Shown: positions 41,453 through 51,502, counted from the first letter of the stretch. The stretch: DNA of 64,000 nucleotides from Leclercia adecarboxylata (GCA_002360945.1 DERO01000008.1:135230-199229), one strand, 5' to 3'. Program-made: numbers and translations. The notes: generated by a model not told the origin, from the letters alone.

Positions 41453-42427
41453 TTATTTGAACCCCACCACCGGATGCTGCTTGTACGGCGTTTCCAGCTC
41501 AGCAATCTGTTCCGGGGTCAGGGTGATATCCACGGCATTGATCAGCTCGTCGAGCTGCTCTTCGCGCGAGGTGCCGATAATCGGTGCGGCAACGCCCCGC
41601 TTGCTCAGCACCCATGCCAGCGCCACCTGGGCACGCGTCGCGCCAAGCTCCTCGGCAATCCGCGTTAAACGCTCGGCAATCTGCGCATTATTGGCTTCGG
41701 TTTCTTCATACAGCGTTTTGCCAAACTCATCCGATACCGAGCGGGCTGTGGTCTCTCCCCACGGACGGGTTAAGCGCCCGCGCGCCAGCGGACTCCACGG
41801 GATCACCGCCACGCCGTGCTGATAGCACAGGGGCAACATCTCGCGCTCTTCTTCACGGTAAATAAGATTGTAGTGATCCTGCATGGTGACAAACGGCGCC
41901 CAGCCGTGCTGTTCCTGCAGCGCCAGAGCCTCGGCAAACTGGGCGGCATGCATCGACGAGGCGCCGATGTAGCGCGCTTTCCCGGCTTTGACGACATCGT
42001 TCAGCGCTTCCAGCGTCTCTTCAATTGGGATGTTGTAATCCCAGCGGTGGATCTGCAGCAGATCGACGTGATCCATGTTCAGGCGTCGCAGGCTGTCATC
42101 GATGGAGCGCAGGATCTGCGCCCGGGAGAGGCCTTCCGCCAGATCGCCTACCTGATGGTATACCTTGGTGGCGACCACGACCTCGTCACGGCGGGCGAAG
42201 TCGCGCAGCGCCCGGCCCACGATCTCTTCGCTGCTGCCGTCGGAGTAGCTGTTGGCGGTATCAAAGAAGTTAATGCCGCCTTCGAGAGCGCGTTTGATGA
42301 TCGGACGGCTGCTCTCTTCCGGCAGTGTCCAGGCGTGCTTACCCCGGTCCGGCTCGCCAAAGGTCATGCAGCCCAGGCAAAGACGGGAAACCTTAAGATC
42401 CGTTTTTCCTAATGTATTGTATTGCAT
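41453..42427 (-). CDS. yajO: Aldo/keto reductase YajO
   Basis: 324-residue NADPH-dependent oxidoreductase of the aldo/keto reductase family. Visible motifs: GCMTFGEP at the start, FFDTANSYSDGSSEEIVGRAL with the catalytic Asp/Tyr, DLLQIHRWD, and the cofactor-binding end APIIGTSREEQLDE. E. coli YajO has been linked to thiamine-related or xylulose chemistry, not settled. It follows dxs on the same strand, as in E. coli, with a 65-base gap. Confidence 0.94.
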   Translation of the reverse strand: MQYNTLGKTDLKVSRLCLGCMTFGEPDRGKHAWTLPEESSRPIIKRALEGGINFFDTANSYSDGSSEEIVGRALRDFARRDEVVVATKVYHQVGDLAEGLSRAQILRSIDDSLRRLNMDHVDLLQIHRWDYNIPIEETLEALNDVVKAGKARYIGASSMHAAQFAEALALQEQHGWAPFVTMQDHYNLIYREEEREMLPLCYQHGVAVIPWSPLARGRLTRPWGETTARSVSDEFGKTLYEETEANNAQIAERLTRIAEELGATRAQVALAWVLSKRGVAAPIIGTSREEQLDELINAVDITLTPEQIAELETPYKQHPVVGFK

Positions 42428-42492
42428 GGTTCCACTCCTGCTGATTACTTAAAACGTACCGTTAAGCATAGCAGGAGCGGAAAGGGGAGGGA

Positions 42493-44355
42493 TTATGCCA
42501 GCCAGGCGGTGATGCGGGCTTCGATGCCGGCGGCATCCAGGCCGATGTCGGCGCGGGCTTCGTCCTGGGTACCCTGCGGGATAAAGTGATCCGGCAGGCC
42601 GAGGTTCAGCACCGGCACGACTTTACGCTTCGCCATCAGTACTTCGTTCACGCCGCTGCCTGCGCCCCCCATGATGGCGTTCTCTTCCAGAGTGATCAGC
42701 GCCTCGTGCCCTGAGGCCATCTCCAGAATCAGCGCTTCATCGAGCGGCTTCACAAAGCGCATATCCACCAGCGTCGCGTTAAGGGATTCCGCCACTTTTG
42801 CCGCTTCCGGCATCAGCGTACCGAAGTTCAGGATCGCCAGCTTCTCGCCGCGACGTTTGACGACGCCTTTGCCAATCGGCAGTTTTGCCAGCGGCTCCAG
42901 AGTAACGCCCACGGCGTTACCGCGCGGATAACGCACGGCCGCTGGACCATCCTGATAGTGATAGCCGGTGAAGAGCATCTGACGACACTCGTTCTCGTCG
43001 CTCGGGGTCATCACCACCATGTCCGGGACACAGCGCAAGAAGGAGAGATCGAATGCCCCCTGGTGCGTCTGGCCGTCGGCGCCGACGATGCCCGCCCGGT
43101 CAATGGCGAACAGCACCGGCAGTTTCTGGATGGCGACGTCGTGGATCACCTGATCGTAGGCGCGTTGCAGGAAGGTGGAGTAGATCGCCACCACCGGCTT
43201 GTAACCACCAATCGCCAGGCCCGCGGCGAAGGTCACCGCATGCTGCTCGGCAATGGCGACATCAAAATATTGCGTCGGGTATTTGCGGGAAAACTCGACC
43301 ATGCCGGAGCCTTCACGCATCGCCGGGGTCACGGCCATCAGCTTGCTGTCTTTGGCGGCAGTTTCACACAGCCAGTCACCGAAGATTTTCGAATAGCTCG
43401 GCATCCCGCCGCTGCTTTTTGGCAGGCAGCCGCTGGTCGGGTCGAATTTAGGCACCGCGTGGAAGGTGATGGGATCTTTTTCGGCCGGTTCGTAGCCCCG
43501 GCCTTTTTTGGTCATGATGTGCAGGAACTGCGGGCCTTTCAGGTCGCGCATGTTTTTCAGCGTCGAGACCAGCCCCAGCACGTCGTGCCCGTCAACCGGG
43601 CCGATATAGTTAAAGCCCAGCTCTTCAAACAGCGTGCCGGGCACCACCATGCCTTTGATATGTTCTTCAGTGCGACGCAGCAGCTCTTTGATTGGCGGTA
43701 CGCCGGAGAAGACTTTTTTGCCACCTTCGCGCAGGCTGGAGTAAAGCTTGCCCGAAAGCAGATTCGCCAGGTGGTTGTTCAGCGCCCCGACGTTTTCGGA
43801 AATCGACATTTCATTGTCATTGAGCACCACCAGCATGTCGGGCTTGATATCACCCGCGTGGTTCATCGCCTCAAAGGCCATCCCGGCGGTGATCGCCCCA
43901 TCGCCAATCACGCAGACGGTGCGGCGCTGTTTGTTCTCTTTTTCGGCGGCAACGGCAATACCAATCCCGGCAGAAATGGAGGTAGAGGAGTGGCCGACGC
44001 TCAGGACGTCGTACTCGCTCTCGCCGCGCCACGGGAACGGATGCAGGCCGCCTTTCTGACGAATAGTGTCAATTTTATCGCGACGACCGGTGAGAATTTT
44101 GTGCGGATAAGCCTGATGACCCACGTCCCAGATCAGCTGATCGAACGGCGTGTTGTAGACATAATGCAGCGCCACGGTGAGTTCCACCGTGCCAAGCCCG
44201 GAGGCGAAATGGCCGCTGGAGCGGCTGACGCTGTCGAGCAAATAACGACGCAGTTCGTCGCACAGCTTCGGCAGGCTCTCTTTCGGCAACAGACGTAACT
44301 CCTGGGTGGAGTCAACCAACGCCAGTGTCGGGTATTTGGCAATATCAAAACTCAT
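42493..44355 (-). CDS. dxs: 1-deoxy-D-xylulose-5-phosphate synthase
   Basis: 620-residue thiamine-diphosphate enzyme condensing pyruvate with glyceraldehyde-3-phosphate, the first step of the MEP isoprenoid route and a source for thiamine and pyridoxal. It shows the thiamine motif [18 protein letters not shown]...NDNEMSIS, the transketolase-type centre ([12 protein letters not shown]) and the usual E. coli length. It is third in xseB-ispA-dxs-yajO. Confidence 0.98.
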   Translation of the reverse strand: MSFDIAKYPTLALVDSTQELRLLPKESLPKLCDELRRYLLDSVSRSSGHFASGLGTVELTVALHYVYNTPFDQLIWDVGHQAYPHKILTGRRDKIDTIRQKGGLHPFPWRGESEYDVLSVGHSSTSISAGIGIAVAAEKENKQRRTVCVIGDGAITAGMAFEAMNHAGDIKPDMLVVLNDNEMSISENVGALNNHLANLLSGKLYSSLREGGKKVFSGVPPIKELLRRTEEHIKGMVVPGTLFEELGFNYIGPVDGHDVLGLVSTLKNMRDLKGPQFLHIMTKKGRGYEPAEKDPITFHAVPKFDPTSGCLPKSSGGMPSYSKIFGDWLCETAAKDSKLMAVTPAMREGSGMVEFSRKYPTQYFDVAIAEQHAVTFAAGLAIGGYKPVVAIYSTFLQRAYDQVIHDVAIQKLPVLFAIDRAGIVGADGQTHQGAFDLSFLRCVPDMVVMTPSDENECRQMLFTGYHYQDGPAAVRYPRGNAVGVTLEPLAKLPIGKGVVKRRGEKLAILNFGTLMPEAAKVAESLNATLVDMRFVKPLDEALILEMASGHEALITLEENAIMGGAGSGVNEVLMAKRKVVPVLNLGLPDHFIPQGTQDEARADIGLDAAGIEARITAWLA

Positions 44356-44379
44356 CAGAGACTCATCGTGGTGTTTTCG

Positions 44380-45279
44380 TTATTTATCACGCTGGATTAT
44401 ATAGTCCGCTAGCGCTTCCAGTGCCGAGGTATCCAGTGACTGCGCGGCCAGTTGTTCAAGCGACTGGCGGGCATCCGCAATCAGGTCCCGGGCTTTTTGT
44501 TGGGCTTGCTCAAGACCCAGAAGGGCGGGATAGGTACTTTTGCCAAGCTGCTGATCGGCACCCTGACGTTTACCCAATGTTGCAGTATCGCCCACGACAT
44601 CCAGAATGTCATCCTGAACCTGGAAGGCTAAACCGATACTTTCTGCGTAACGATCCAGAACCGGCAGGGCGTTGCGACCCTGCTCACCCGCGCTCAGCGC
44701 GCCCAGACGCACGGCGGCGCGAATCAATGCCCCGGTCTTGTGGCGATGAATACGCTCCAGCTGTTCCAGATTAACCTGACGGCCTTCGGCCTCCAGATCC
44801 AGCGCCTGACCGCCGCACATACCGGCCACGCCGCTGGCCATCGCCAGCTCGGACACCATCGCCAGACGATCGCGATCTGCCACTTCCACCATCGGGGCAT
44901 CGCTCAGAATCGAGAACGCCAGGGTTTGCAGGGCATCGCCTGCCAGGATGGCGTTCGCTTCGCCAAACTTAATGTGGCAGGTCGGCTGGCCGCGACGCAG
45001 ATCGTCATCGTCCATCGCCGGCAGATCGTCATGGATCAGCGAGTAGGCGTGAATACACTCGACCGCGGCCGCTGGCGCATCCAGCGTATCAGCGCTGATG
45101 CCGAACATCCCACCGGTGGCATACACCAGAAAAGGACGCAGGCGTTTGCCGCCTAACAGTGCGCCATAATGCATGGCCTCAACCAGTGGAGTGTTCTGAA
45201 AAGGCTGCGGAGCGATAAAACGGCGCAAGGCGTCGTCAGCGCGCCCGACGCACGCCTGAAGCTGGTTCGAAAAATCCAT
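44380..45279 (-). CDS. ispA: Farnesyl diphosphate synthase (geranyltranstransferase)
   Basis: 299-residue prenyltransferase that makes C15 farnesyl diphosphate from IPP and DMAPP. Both Asp-rich motifs are present: DDLPAMDDDDLRRG and DDILD. Its ATG starts directly after the xseB TAG, so translation is probably coupled. dxs follows after 24 bases. Confidence 0.97.
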   Translation of the reverse strand: MDFSNQLQACVGRADDALRRFIAPQPFQNTPLVEAMHYGALLGGKRLRPFLVYATGGMFGISADTLDAPAAAVECIHAYSLIHDDLPAMDDDDLRRGQPTCHIKFGEANAILAGDALQTLAFSILSDAPMVEVADRDRLAMVSELAMASGVAGMCGGQALDLEAEGRQVNLEQLERIHRHKTGALIRAAVRLGALSAGEQGRNALPVLDRYAESIGLAFQVQDDILDVVGDTATLGKRQGADQQLGKSTYPALLGLEQAQQKARDLIADARQSLEQLAAQSLDTSALEALADYIIQRDK

Positions 45280-45522
45280 CTACTCGGCATCCGGGGTGAA
45301 GGGGGTCGTGGCAGCGTTTTCGTTATCGGAGAGCAGGATCTGCACGCGTTGTTCCGCCTGTTGCAGCTTAACCTGACCCTGGCGCGCCAACTGCACGCCG
45401 CGTTCGAATTCATTAAGCGCCTCTTCTAACGGCAGGTCGCCGCTTTCCAGACGGGTAACGATTTGCTCCAGTTCACTCAGCGCAGTTTCGAAACTGGCGG
45501 GTGCATCGTTTTTCTTCGGCAT
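45280..45522 (-). CDS. xseB: Exodeoxyribonuclease VII small subunit
   Basis: 80-residue helical subunit of ExoVII, which degrades single-stranded DNA in either direction with XseA. Recognised by [20 protein letters not shown] and the following [17 protein letters not shown] block. It is first in the operon xseB-ispA-dxs-yajO and divergent from thiI. Confidence 0.97.
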   Translation of the reverse strand: MPKKNDAPASFETALSELEQIVTRLESGDLPLEEALNEFERGVQLARQGQVKLQQAEQRVQILLSDNENAATTPFTPDAE

Positions 45523-45714
45523 AGTGAATGTCTGACTCTCAGTTTTTTATCCCTGATATGGTATCGGACTCAGGGTAATTATCAAATAACGCGCAATGTG
45601 CACAGGAGCCACGCGATGGTGGTATACTTCCGCGCCTGGATGCAGCCTTCGGTATAGGGGTTGCTGTACTTTTCCATTACAAGCCTTATCGCTTGCCAAA
45701 GAAACATTGCCGCC

Positions 45715-47163
45715 ATGAAGTTTATCATTAAATTGTTCCCGGAAATCACCATCAAAAGCCAATCTGTGCGTTTGCGCTTTATTAAAATTTTAACCGGGAA
45801 CATTCGTAACGTTCTGAAGCACTACGACGAGACGCTGGCCGTCGTACGTCACTGGGATCACGTTGAAGTCCGCGCTAAAGATGAAAACAAGCGTCTGGAC
45901 ATTCGTGATGCCTTAACCCGTATTCCGGGGATCCACCATATTCTGGAAGTGGAAGATGTACCTTTCACTTCCCTGCACGACATCTTCGAAAAAGCGCTGG
46001 CGCAGTATCGCGACCAGATCGAAGGTAAAACCTTCTGCGTGCGCGCCAAGCGTCGCGGTAAGCATGAGTTTAGCTCCATTGAGGTTGAACGCTACGTCGG
46101 CGGCGGGTTGAACCAGCACGTTGAGTCTGCGCGCGTGCGTCTGACCAACCCGGAAGTGACTGTAAATCTGGAAATCGAAAACGATCGTCTGCTGTTGGTG
46201 AAAGGCCGCTATGAAGGTATCGGCGGTTTCCCGATTGGCACCCAGGAAGATGTGCTGTCGCTGATCTCCGGCGGTTTCGACTCCGGCGTCTCCAGCTATA
46301 TGCTGATGCGTCGCGGCTGCCGCGTACACTACTGTTTCTTTAACCTCGGCGGCGCGGCGCACGAAATTGGCGTGCGTCAGGTGGCTCACTATCTGTGGAA
46401 CCGCTTCGGCAGCTCCCATCGCGTGCGTTTTGTGGCGATCAACTTTGAGCCGGTGGTTGGCGAGATCCTTGAGAAAGTCGACGACGGCCAGATGGGCGTG
46501 ATTCTCAAGCGCATGATGGTGCGTGCAGCCTCGAAAGTGGCTGAGCGTTACGGCGTGCAGGCGCTGGTCACCGGCGAAGCGCTGGGCCAGGTCTCCAGCC
46601 AGACCCTGACCAACCTGCGTCTGATCGACAACGTGTCGGATACGCTGATCCTGCGTCCGCTGATCTCTCACGATAAAGAGCACATCATCGATCTGGCGCG
46701 TGAAATCGGTACGGAAGACTTCGCCCGCACTATGCCGGAATACTGCGGCGTGATTTCCAAGAGCCCGACCGTGAAAGCGGTGAAATCGAAGATTGAAGCG
46801 GAAGAAGAGAACTTCGATTTCAGTATCCTTGAGAAAGTGGTGGCTGAAGCCTCTAACATCGATATCCGCGAGATCGCCCAGCAGACCGAGCAGGACGTGG
46901 TCGAAGTCGAGACCGTGAACGGTTTCGGTCCTGACGACGTGCTGCTGGATATCCGCGCTGTGGATGAGCAGGATGCGAAGCCGTTTGAGCCGGAAGGTGT
47001 GGAAGTGGCCTCGCTGCCGTTCTACAAGCTGAGCACTAAGTTTGGCGATCTGGATAAGAGCAAAACCTATCTGCTGTGGTGCGAGCGCGGGGTGATGAGC
47101 CGTCTGCAGGCGCTCTATCTGCGCGAGCAGGGCTTTACCAATGTGAAGGTGTATCGCCCGTAG
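45715..47163 (+). CDS. thiI: tRNA 4-thiouridine synthase / thiazole sulphur carrier ThiI
   Basis: 482-residue enzyme that adds sulphur to U8 of tRNA and to ThiS for thiamine thiazole formation. Domains: ferredoxin-like plus THUMP (about residues 1-165), a PP-loop ATPase with [11 protein letters not shown] (about 184), and a C-terminal rhodanese domain whose cysteine lies in [10 protein letters not shown]. The start at 45715 agrees with E. coli; the upstream extension is intergenic. Confidence 0.97.
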   Translation: MKFIIKLFPEITIKSQSVRLRFIKILTGNIRNVLKHYDETLAVVRHWDHVEVRAKDENKRLDIRDALTRIPGIHHILEVEDVPFTSLHDIFEKALAQYRDQIEGKTFCVRAKRRGKHEFSSIEVERYVGGGLNQHVESARVRLTNPEVTVNLEIENDRLLLVKGRYEGIGGFPIGTQEDVLSLISGGFDSGVSSYMLMRRGCRVHYCFFNLGGAAHEIGVRQVAHYLWNRFGSSHRVRFVAINFEPVVGEILEKVDDGQMGVILKRMMVRAASKVAERYGVQALVTGEALGQVSSQTLTNLRLIDNVSDTLILRPLISHDKEHIIDLAREIGTEDFARTMPEYCGVISKSPTVKAVKSKIEAEEENFDFSILEKVVAEASNIDIREIAQQTEQDVVEVETVNGFGPDDVLLDIRAVDEQDAKPFEPEGVEVASLPFYKLSTKFGDLDKSKTYLLWCERGVMSRLQALYLREQGFTNVKVYRP

Positions 47164-47168
47164 TTTCG

Positions 47169-47243
47169 ATGCCGGGTGGCGACTTCGTCTTACCCGGCCT
47201 ACATAGATCGAGTAGGCCCGGCAAGCGCAGCGCCGCCGGGCAA
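47169..47243. repeat. Paired REP element (BIME-like) after thiI
   Basis: GCCGGGTGGCGAC...TTACCCGGCCTACA and AGTAGGCCCGGCAAGCG...GCCGCCGGGC are inverted units around a short spacer, nearly the same design as 41375-41449. It separates convergent thiI and yajL. Confidence 0.85.
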
Positions 47244-47246
47244 TAC

Positions 47247-47840
47247 TTATGCTTCGTAATAGTTATAAATCCCCGCCGCCATCACCAGCGATGAGGCCAC
47301 TTCGTAGGCTTTTGCCCGCCCGACCAGCAGTTCAATAATCTTCAGCGCAAAATCAATCGACGTGCCCGGCCCCTGGCTGGTTAACAGGTTGACGCGCGGA
47401 TCCCAGACCATACGCTTATCCACCCACTGCTCTTCGGGGATTTTATCCTTCAGCGTTGGGAAACCGGTCATATTACCAATCGGGAAGATATTATGCGGAA
47501 CCAGCACCGTGGCTGCGGCCGCGCAGATGGCGGCGACTATCCGTCCGGAATGGTGGAACTGCCTGACCGTCTCGACCAGCAGCGGGCTGTCGCGGAAGCA
47601 CTCCGCACCCTTAATACCGCCCGGCAGGACGATGACGTCGTAATCACCGTCGGCAACCTCCACCAGCGGGGCATCGGCCACGATCTTCACCCCGCGCGAG
47701 CAGGTGATAATCAGATTGCCGTCGCTGGCGACGCTTGCTGTCGTGACCTTAATCCCGGCGCGAACCAGCAGATCGATAGTGGTGACCGCTTCGGTCTCTT
47801 CGCTACCAGGGGCGAGGCATACCAGTGCCGACGCGCTCAT
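47247..47840 (-). CDS. yajL: DJ-1 family protein YajL
   Basis: 197-residue class-I glutamine-amidotransferase-like protein of the DJ-1/PARK7 group, reported as an oxidative-stress chaperone and deglycase. The reactive cysteine lies in [12 protein letters not shown], with the upstream Glu in [11 protein letters not shown]. Next to that cysteine E. coli has a proline where this protein has alanine. The start at 47840 is chosen to match E. coli; it overlaps panE by 38 bases. Confidence 0.94.
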   Translation of the reverse strand: MSASALVCLAPGSEETEAVTTIDLLVRAGIKVTTASVASDGNLIITCSRGVKIVADAPLVEVADGDYDVIVLPGGIKGAECFRDSPLLVETVRQFHHSGRIVAAICAAAATVLVPHNIFPIGNMTGFPTLKDKIPEEQWVDKRMVWDPRVNLLTSQGPGTSIDFALKIIELLVGRAKAYEVASSLVMAAGIYNYYEA

Positions 47841-48714
47841 ACTCACTCTCCTTACGTTTAACCTGTTCATACAGGCGGACATTTTCCGGCACGCTGATAC
47901 CGTGGGCGCGGGCGCGTTTTAGCAGGTAACCGGTAATGTAGTCAATTTCGGTATGGCGTAGCCCGCGGATATCCTGCAGCATCGAAGAGATGTTCTGAGC
48001 GGTGCTCTCAATCACCTCTTCAACGTAATAGCGAATATCGTCCACCGAGGAGTGAATACCCTCGCGCTCCACCACGGCAGCGACCTCAGCACACAGCGTT
48101 GCGACCGTCTGCGGATGATTTTTAAGCTCACCGTTCGGGCAATCCAGCAGGGCGGTCAGCGGATTAATCACGCAGTTGACCGCCAGCTTGCGCCACATCT
48201 GCGGGCGAATGTTATCGTGCCAGGCAACATCCGGCAGCACCTGCTGGAAGCGATCCGCCAGATAACTGTAATCCCCCTCCTGCGCTCTGGCCGGGCCGAT
48301 GTGGGTCATCCCGCTGGCGACATGGACAATCACGTTGCCGTCACGGCGAGCCGCATGGGTAGTAATGGCCATCAGCAGCGGCTGGGGGACGCTTTTAAGC
48401 TCCTCAATGGTGCCCATGCCGTTGTGCAGCAACATAATCGGTGACGAAGAGGGGAGGGTGGACGCCAGCATCCGCACGGCATCGGAAACCTGCCAGGCTT
48501 TCAGGGTGACCAACAACAGATCGCTTTGCGCCAGGAAATCTGGATCGTTAGCGATAAGCGATTCGTTAAAGATACTCCCGTCTTCTTCAATCAGGTTTAC
48601 ACTGCAATAGGGTTGCGGCACGCGCAGCCAGCCCTGGACTTCATGTCCCTGTTTGCGAAGTGCGGCGAGCCAAAGTTGTCCCAGTGCCCCGCATCCGAGC
48701 ACGGTAATTTTCAT
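47803..48714 (-). CDS. panE: 2-dehydropantoate 2-reductase
   Basis: 303-residue NADPH enzyme reducing ketopantoate to pantoate for pantothenate and coenzyme A. It begins with the dinucleotide-binding GCGALGQLW and has the catalytic Lys in [16 protein letters not shown] and the conserved Asn and Glu ([17 protein letters not shown]). It overlaps yajL, with which it is cotranscribed, and is divergent from yajQ. Confidence 0.97.
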   Translation of the reverse strand: MKITVLGCGALGQLWLAALRKQGHEVQGWLRVPQPYCSVNLIEEDGSIFNESLIANDPDFLAQSDLLLVTLKAWQVSDAVRMLASTLPSSSPIMLLHNGMGTIEELKSVPQPLLMAITTHAARRDGNVIVHVASGMTHIGPARAQEGDYSYLADRFQQVLPDVAWHDNIRPQMWRKLAVNCVINPLTALLDCPNGELKNHPQTVATLCAEVAAVVEREGIHSSVDDIRYYVEEVIESTAQNISSMLQDIRGLRHTEIDYITGYLLKRARAHGISVPENVRLYEQVKRKESEYERVGTGMPRPW

Positions 48715-48843
48715 CGTTCCTCCTCACCTGCAACTGCGCCAGGTGTTACAACATGTAGTATAGCGTCGACAACTAAGCTTCTGTTGAGTTATGCCCCGTA
48801 GCGGGTATTATGCAACGCAACAAAAGTGAAGGGAGAAGAAAAG

Positions 48844-49335
48844 ATGCCATCTTTCGATATTGTTTCTGAAGTTGATATCCAGGAAGTACGTAACGGCGTG
48901 GACAACGCCAGCCGTGAAGTTGAGTCACGTTTCGATTTTCGTGGCGTTGAGGCCAGTTTTGAGCTGAACGACGCAAATAAGACCATTAAGATCCTGAGCG
49001 AGTCCGATTTCCAGGTCACGCAGCTGCTGGACATTCTGCGCGCCAAGCTGCTGAAGCGCGGCATTGAGGGGACCTCCCTCGACGTGCCGGAGACCTTCGT
49101 TCACAGCGGTAAAACCTGGTTTGTTGAAGCCAAACTGAAGCAGGGCATTGAGAGTGCGATGCAGAAGAAAATCGTCAAGCTCATCAAAGACAGCAAGCTG
49201 AAGGTGCAGGCACAGATTCAGGGCGAAGAGATCCGTGTTACCGGCAAATCCCGCGACGATCTGCAGGGTGTGATGGCACTGGTGCGCGGCGGCGATCTGG
49301 GCCAGCCGTTCCAGTTCAAGAACTTCCGCGATTAA
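48844..49335 (+). CDS. yajQ: YajQ family nucleotide-binding protein
   Basis: 163-residue cytosolic protein with two ferredoxin-like domains. YajQ proteins bind nucleotides, and some relatives bind cyclic di-GMP and act with a transcription factor. The start [11 protein letters not shown] and the block [18 protein letters not shown] (here [12 protein letters not shown]) identify it. ATG follows GAAGGGAGAAG. A terminator follows at once. Confidence 0.96.
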   Translation: MPSFDIVSEVDIQEVRNGVDNASREVESRFDFRGVEASFELNDANKTIKILSESDFQVTQLLDILRAKLLKRGIEGTSLDVPETFVHSGKTWFVEAKLKQGIESAMQKKIVKLIKDSKLKVQAQIQGEEIRVTGKSRDDLQGVMALVRGGDLGQPFQFKNFRD

Positions 49336-49336
49336 G

Positions 49337-49365
49337 AAAAAGCCCCGCATCAGCGGGGCTTTTTT
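49337..49365. terminator. Bidirectional terminator between yajQ and yajR
   Basis: AAAAAGCCCCGC and GCGGGGCTTTTTT arms around a four-base loop serve both convergent genes; the last base is the end of the yajR stop. Confidence 0.92.
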
Positions 49366-50726
49366 CAGGCTTTAAGTGCCTGCTCAACTTCAAAGCGGTT
49401 AGTCACTTTGCTGTCGATTTTGACATACAGGCTGCGCTCTTCCGGTACCAGTAATACCTCGCTGACGCCCTCTTTCGCTTCAAGCCGCTGTTTTAATGCT
49501 TCGCTTACTTCCACTCCCTGCGGAATTTCCACCCGCAGGCTGCTGACATAACGCGGTTCTTTCATGGTGCTGGCTACCAGCAGCCAGACCGTCGCCAGCA
49601 GCGCACCCGCCAGGAAGACGGTCTGTGAATCAAACATGCCATCGACCCAGCCCCCCAGCGACCCGCCGATGGCCACACCGATAAACTGGCTGGTGGAGTA
49701 GATCCCCATCGCCGTTCCTTTATACCCGGCCGGAGATTCTTTACTGATTAACGACGGCAGCAGGGCTTCCATCAGGTTAAAAGCGAGGAAGAACAGCTGC
49801 ACGCCTGCGACCAGCTCCCAGAAGTGCGGGCCGGAACCCCAGAGCACGATTTCGGCGATCAGCAGCAGGGCGACGCAGGCCAGGAAGACGCGCTTCATCC
49901 GGCGCTTTACTTCGGCATAGATAATAAACGGCACCACGGAGACAAAAGAGATAAGCATGGTGACCAGGTAAATTTTCCAGTGCTCAGCCGCCGGAAAACC
50001 GGCAGCGGCCAGCTGGCCGGGCAGGGCGACAAAGGTGGACATCAACAGGATATGCAGGCACATGATGCCAAAGTTGAGCTTCAGCAGGCGCGGTTCGACC
50101 AGCACCTTGCTGAAGCAGCCTTTGACCATCCCCGATTCGCGGTTCAGGACATGGTTTTTGCTGTCCGGCACCACCCAAATGGTCAGCGCGATGCCAAGGG
50201 TCGCCAGCACGGCGATCATCCAGAACAGGGCATGTAGCCCGAGCGCATGGGTGATAATGGGGCCCAGCACCATGGCGATGGCAAAGGTCACGCCGAAGCT
50301 GACGCCAATAAAGGCCATCGCTTTGGTGCGGTTCTGTTCGCGGGTCAGATCGGATAGCAGTGCCATCACGGCGGCAGCGATGGCTCCGGATCCCTGCAAC
50401 GCGCGACCGAGAATAATGCCCCAGATGGAGTGGGAAAGGGCGGCGATCACGCTTCCGGCGACGAACACCAGCAGCCCACCGACGATCAGCGGCTTGCGGC
50501 CGACGCGATCGGAGAGCAGGCCAAAGGGGATCTGAAAGACCGCCTGCGCCAGGCCATAGATACCAATGGCAAGGCCAATTAACGCCTCGCTTGCTCCCTG
50601 TAACGCCATGCCGTATGTGGTCAAAACGGGCAGGACCATAAACATGCCGAGCATACGCAACGAAAAAACTGTGCCCAAACCCCAGGTGGCGCGAAGCTCG
50701 CCCGGCGTCATTTTATAATCGTTCAT
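49365..50726 (-). CDS. yajR: MFS transporter YajR
   Basis: 453-residue major facilitator with twelve membrane helices and a C-terminal cytosolic ferredoxin-like YAM domain (about residues 385-453), as in the E. coli YajR crystal structure. Motif A is GLLSDRVGRKPLI between helices 2 and 3. Substrate is unknown. ATG at 50726 is preferred over an earlier in-frame codon at 50732. Upstream on the same strand lies the double-glycine peptide gene. Confidence 0.95.
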   Translation of the reverse strand: MNDYKMTPGELRATWGLGTVFSLRMLGMFMVLPVLTTYGMALQGASEALIGLAIGIYGLAQAVFQIPFGLLSDRVGRKPLIVGGLLVFVAGSVIAALSHSIWGIILGRALQGSGAIAAAVMALLSDLTREQNRTKAMAFIGVSFGVTFAIAMVLGPIITHALGLHALFWMIAVLATLGIALTIWVVPDSKNHVLNRESGMVKGCFSKVLVEPRLLKLNFGIMCLHILLMSTFVALPGQLAAAGFPAAEHWKIYLVTMLISFVSVVPFIIYAEVKRRMKRVFLACVALLLIAEIVLWGSGPHFWELVAGVQLFFLAFNLMEALLPSLISKESPAGYKGTAMGIYSTSQFIGVAIGGSLGGWVDGMFDSQTVFLAGALLATVWLLVASTMKEPRYVSSLRVEIPQGVEVSEALKQRLEAKEGVSEVLLVPEERSLYVKIDSKVTNRFEVEQALKA

Positions 50727-50910
50727 TACCACCTCTGTCTAAAAAGCGCGTTCAGTGTAGTGCGAGCAGGCGTTCGGGTAAACAGAGCGATGGTGAACAA
50801 ATATAAATTGAATGAATGATCTGTGCTATTAAGCAGAAAAAGGAGTGGCGAAAGGAGAGGGGATAATGATGCGTATCGGTTTTTACGTCTTTCGATAATT
50901 AATGATAAAC

Positions 50911-50938
50911 CAGGAACAGGTTTAATAACCTGTTCCTG
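50911..50938 (-). terminator. Hairpin after the double-glycine peptide gene
   Basis: CAGGAACAGGTT and AACCTGTTCCTG form a perfect twelve-base-pair stem with a four-base loop, 15 bases after the peptide-gene stop. On the minus strand the following bases (GGTTTATCATTAATTATC) are T-rich though not a clean T-run. It probably ends that transcript. Confidence 0.7.
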
Positions 50939-50952
50939 CAACGGAACCAATT

Positions 50953-51285
50953 TTACGCGTTGGCTTTTACCAGGAAGTTATTCCAGTCACCGGCAGCATT
51001 GTTTACGAAAGATGACCAGCTATTTCCCGCCGTTTCGACAAAACCATTCCAGTTATTTGAACCGGTAGTCACAAAGGTTTGCCAGTTGGAAGCGCCAACC
51101 ACGAATGAACCAAACGCAAGGGCGCTGTCTACTACGAAGTCAGCGAAGGCGGCACCAGAGGTGGCAACGAAGGAACCAAAGCCGAACCCCGAGTTACACA
51201 CGAAACTGGTAAAGCCGGTTGCAGCTCCGATCAAATTAAAACCGCCGGAGATGTACTGCATTTCATTCAGTGATAATTCTTTCAC
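50953..51285 (-). CDS. Double-glycine-leader repeat peptide (microcin/bacteriocin-like)
   Basis: 110-residue peptide of no recognised named family. Residues 1-15 (MKELSLNEMQYISGG) match the class II microcin/bacteriocin leader pattern M(R/K)E(L/I)(S/T)-x2-E(L/M)-x3-SGG, cleaved after GG by C39-peptidase ABC exporters. The 95-residue core starts with a short hydrophobic stretch (16-23), then eight repeats of 11 residues (24-34, 35-45, 46-56, 57-66 with one residue missing, 67-77, 78-88, 89-99, 100-110), each with small-[F/W]-x-x-F-[V/L]-x5. The first four use Phe and are apolar; the last four use Trp and are richer in Asn, Ser and Thr. One cysteine. The GTG start has an AAGGAAA site. No exporter or immunity gene is adjacent. 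Confidence 0.75.
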   Translation of the reverse strand: MKELSLNEMQYISGGFNLIGAATGFTSFVCNSGFGFGSFVATSGAAFADFVVDSALAFGSFVVGASNWQTFVTTGSNNWNGFVETAGNSWSSFVNNAAGDWNNFLVKANA

Positions 51286-51313
51286 TTTTATTTCCTTATT
51301 AAATGAAAAAGTG

Positions 51314-51332
51314 CGTGAGCAAAATACTCACG
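51314..51332 (-). promoter_or_regulatory. Leader hairpin of the double-glycine peptide gene
   Basis: CGTGAG and CTCACG arms flank seven bases, about 30 bases before the GTG start. A possible -10 (TATAAA on the minus strand, 51388-51393) lies upstream in an AT-rich stretch, which would give a leader of about 100 bases. No convincing -35 was found. Confidence 0.4.
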
Positions 51333-51462
51333 GCGGGAGAGTACCACCGGGGAATAACAATGAGACAGGCAAAAAGTAGCAAAAGGATTTATATGCTCTT
51401 TTTTTAGCTTGATTAATATTTGAAGGTGATCTGTAAGGTATTAATAATTAGTTTTGGATATG

Positions 51463-51502
51463 TCAAAAAAAACAGCCCGCGACCATAACGGTTGCGGGCT
51501 GT
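51463..51502 (-). terminator. Terminator of the cyoABCDE operon
   Basis: On the minus strand ACAGCCCGCAACC pairs with GGTCGCGGGCTGT and eight T residues follow, right after the cyoE stop. It separates the cyo operon from the double-glycine peptide gene. Confidence 0.92.

Noticed and set aside
42958..44298. 446-codon open frame on the plus strand opposite dxs
   Set aside because: It is a shadow of the GC-rich dxs coding strand, its product has no recognisable domains and His/Arg-rich composition typical of antisense frames.
50726..50950. Minus-strand 74-codon frame just after the double-glycine peptide gene, with two hydrophobic patches and a stop that overlaps the yajR start
   Set aside because: It would make a tempting immunity gene, but it starts with TTG without a ribosome-binding site, begins in the terminator hairpin and has no other start codon. 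It is more likely the yajR upstream region.
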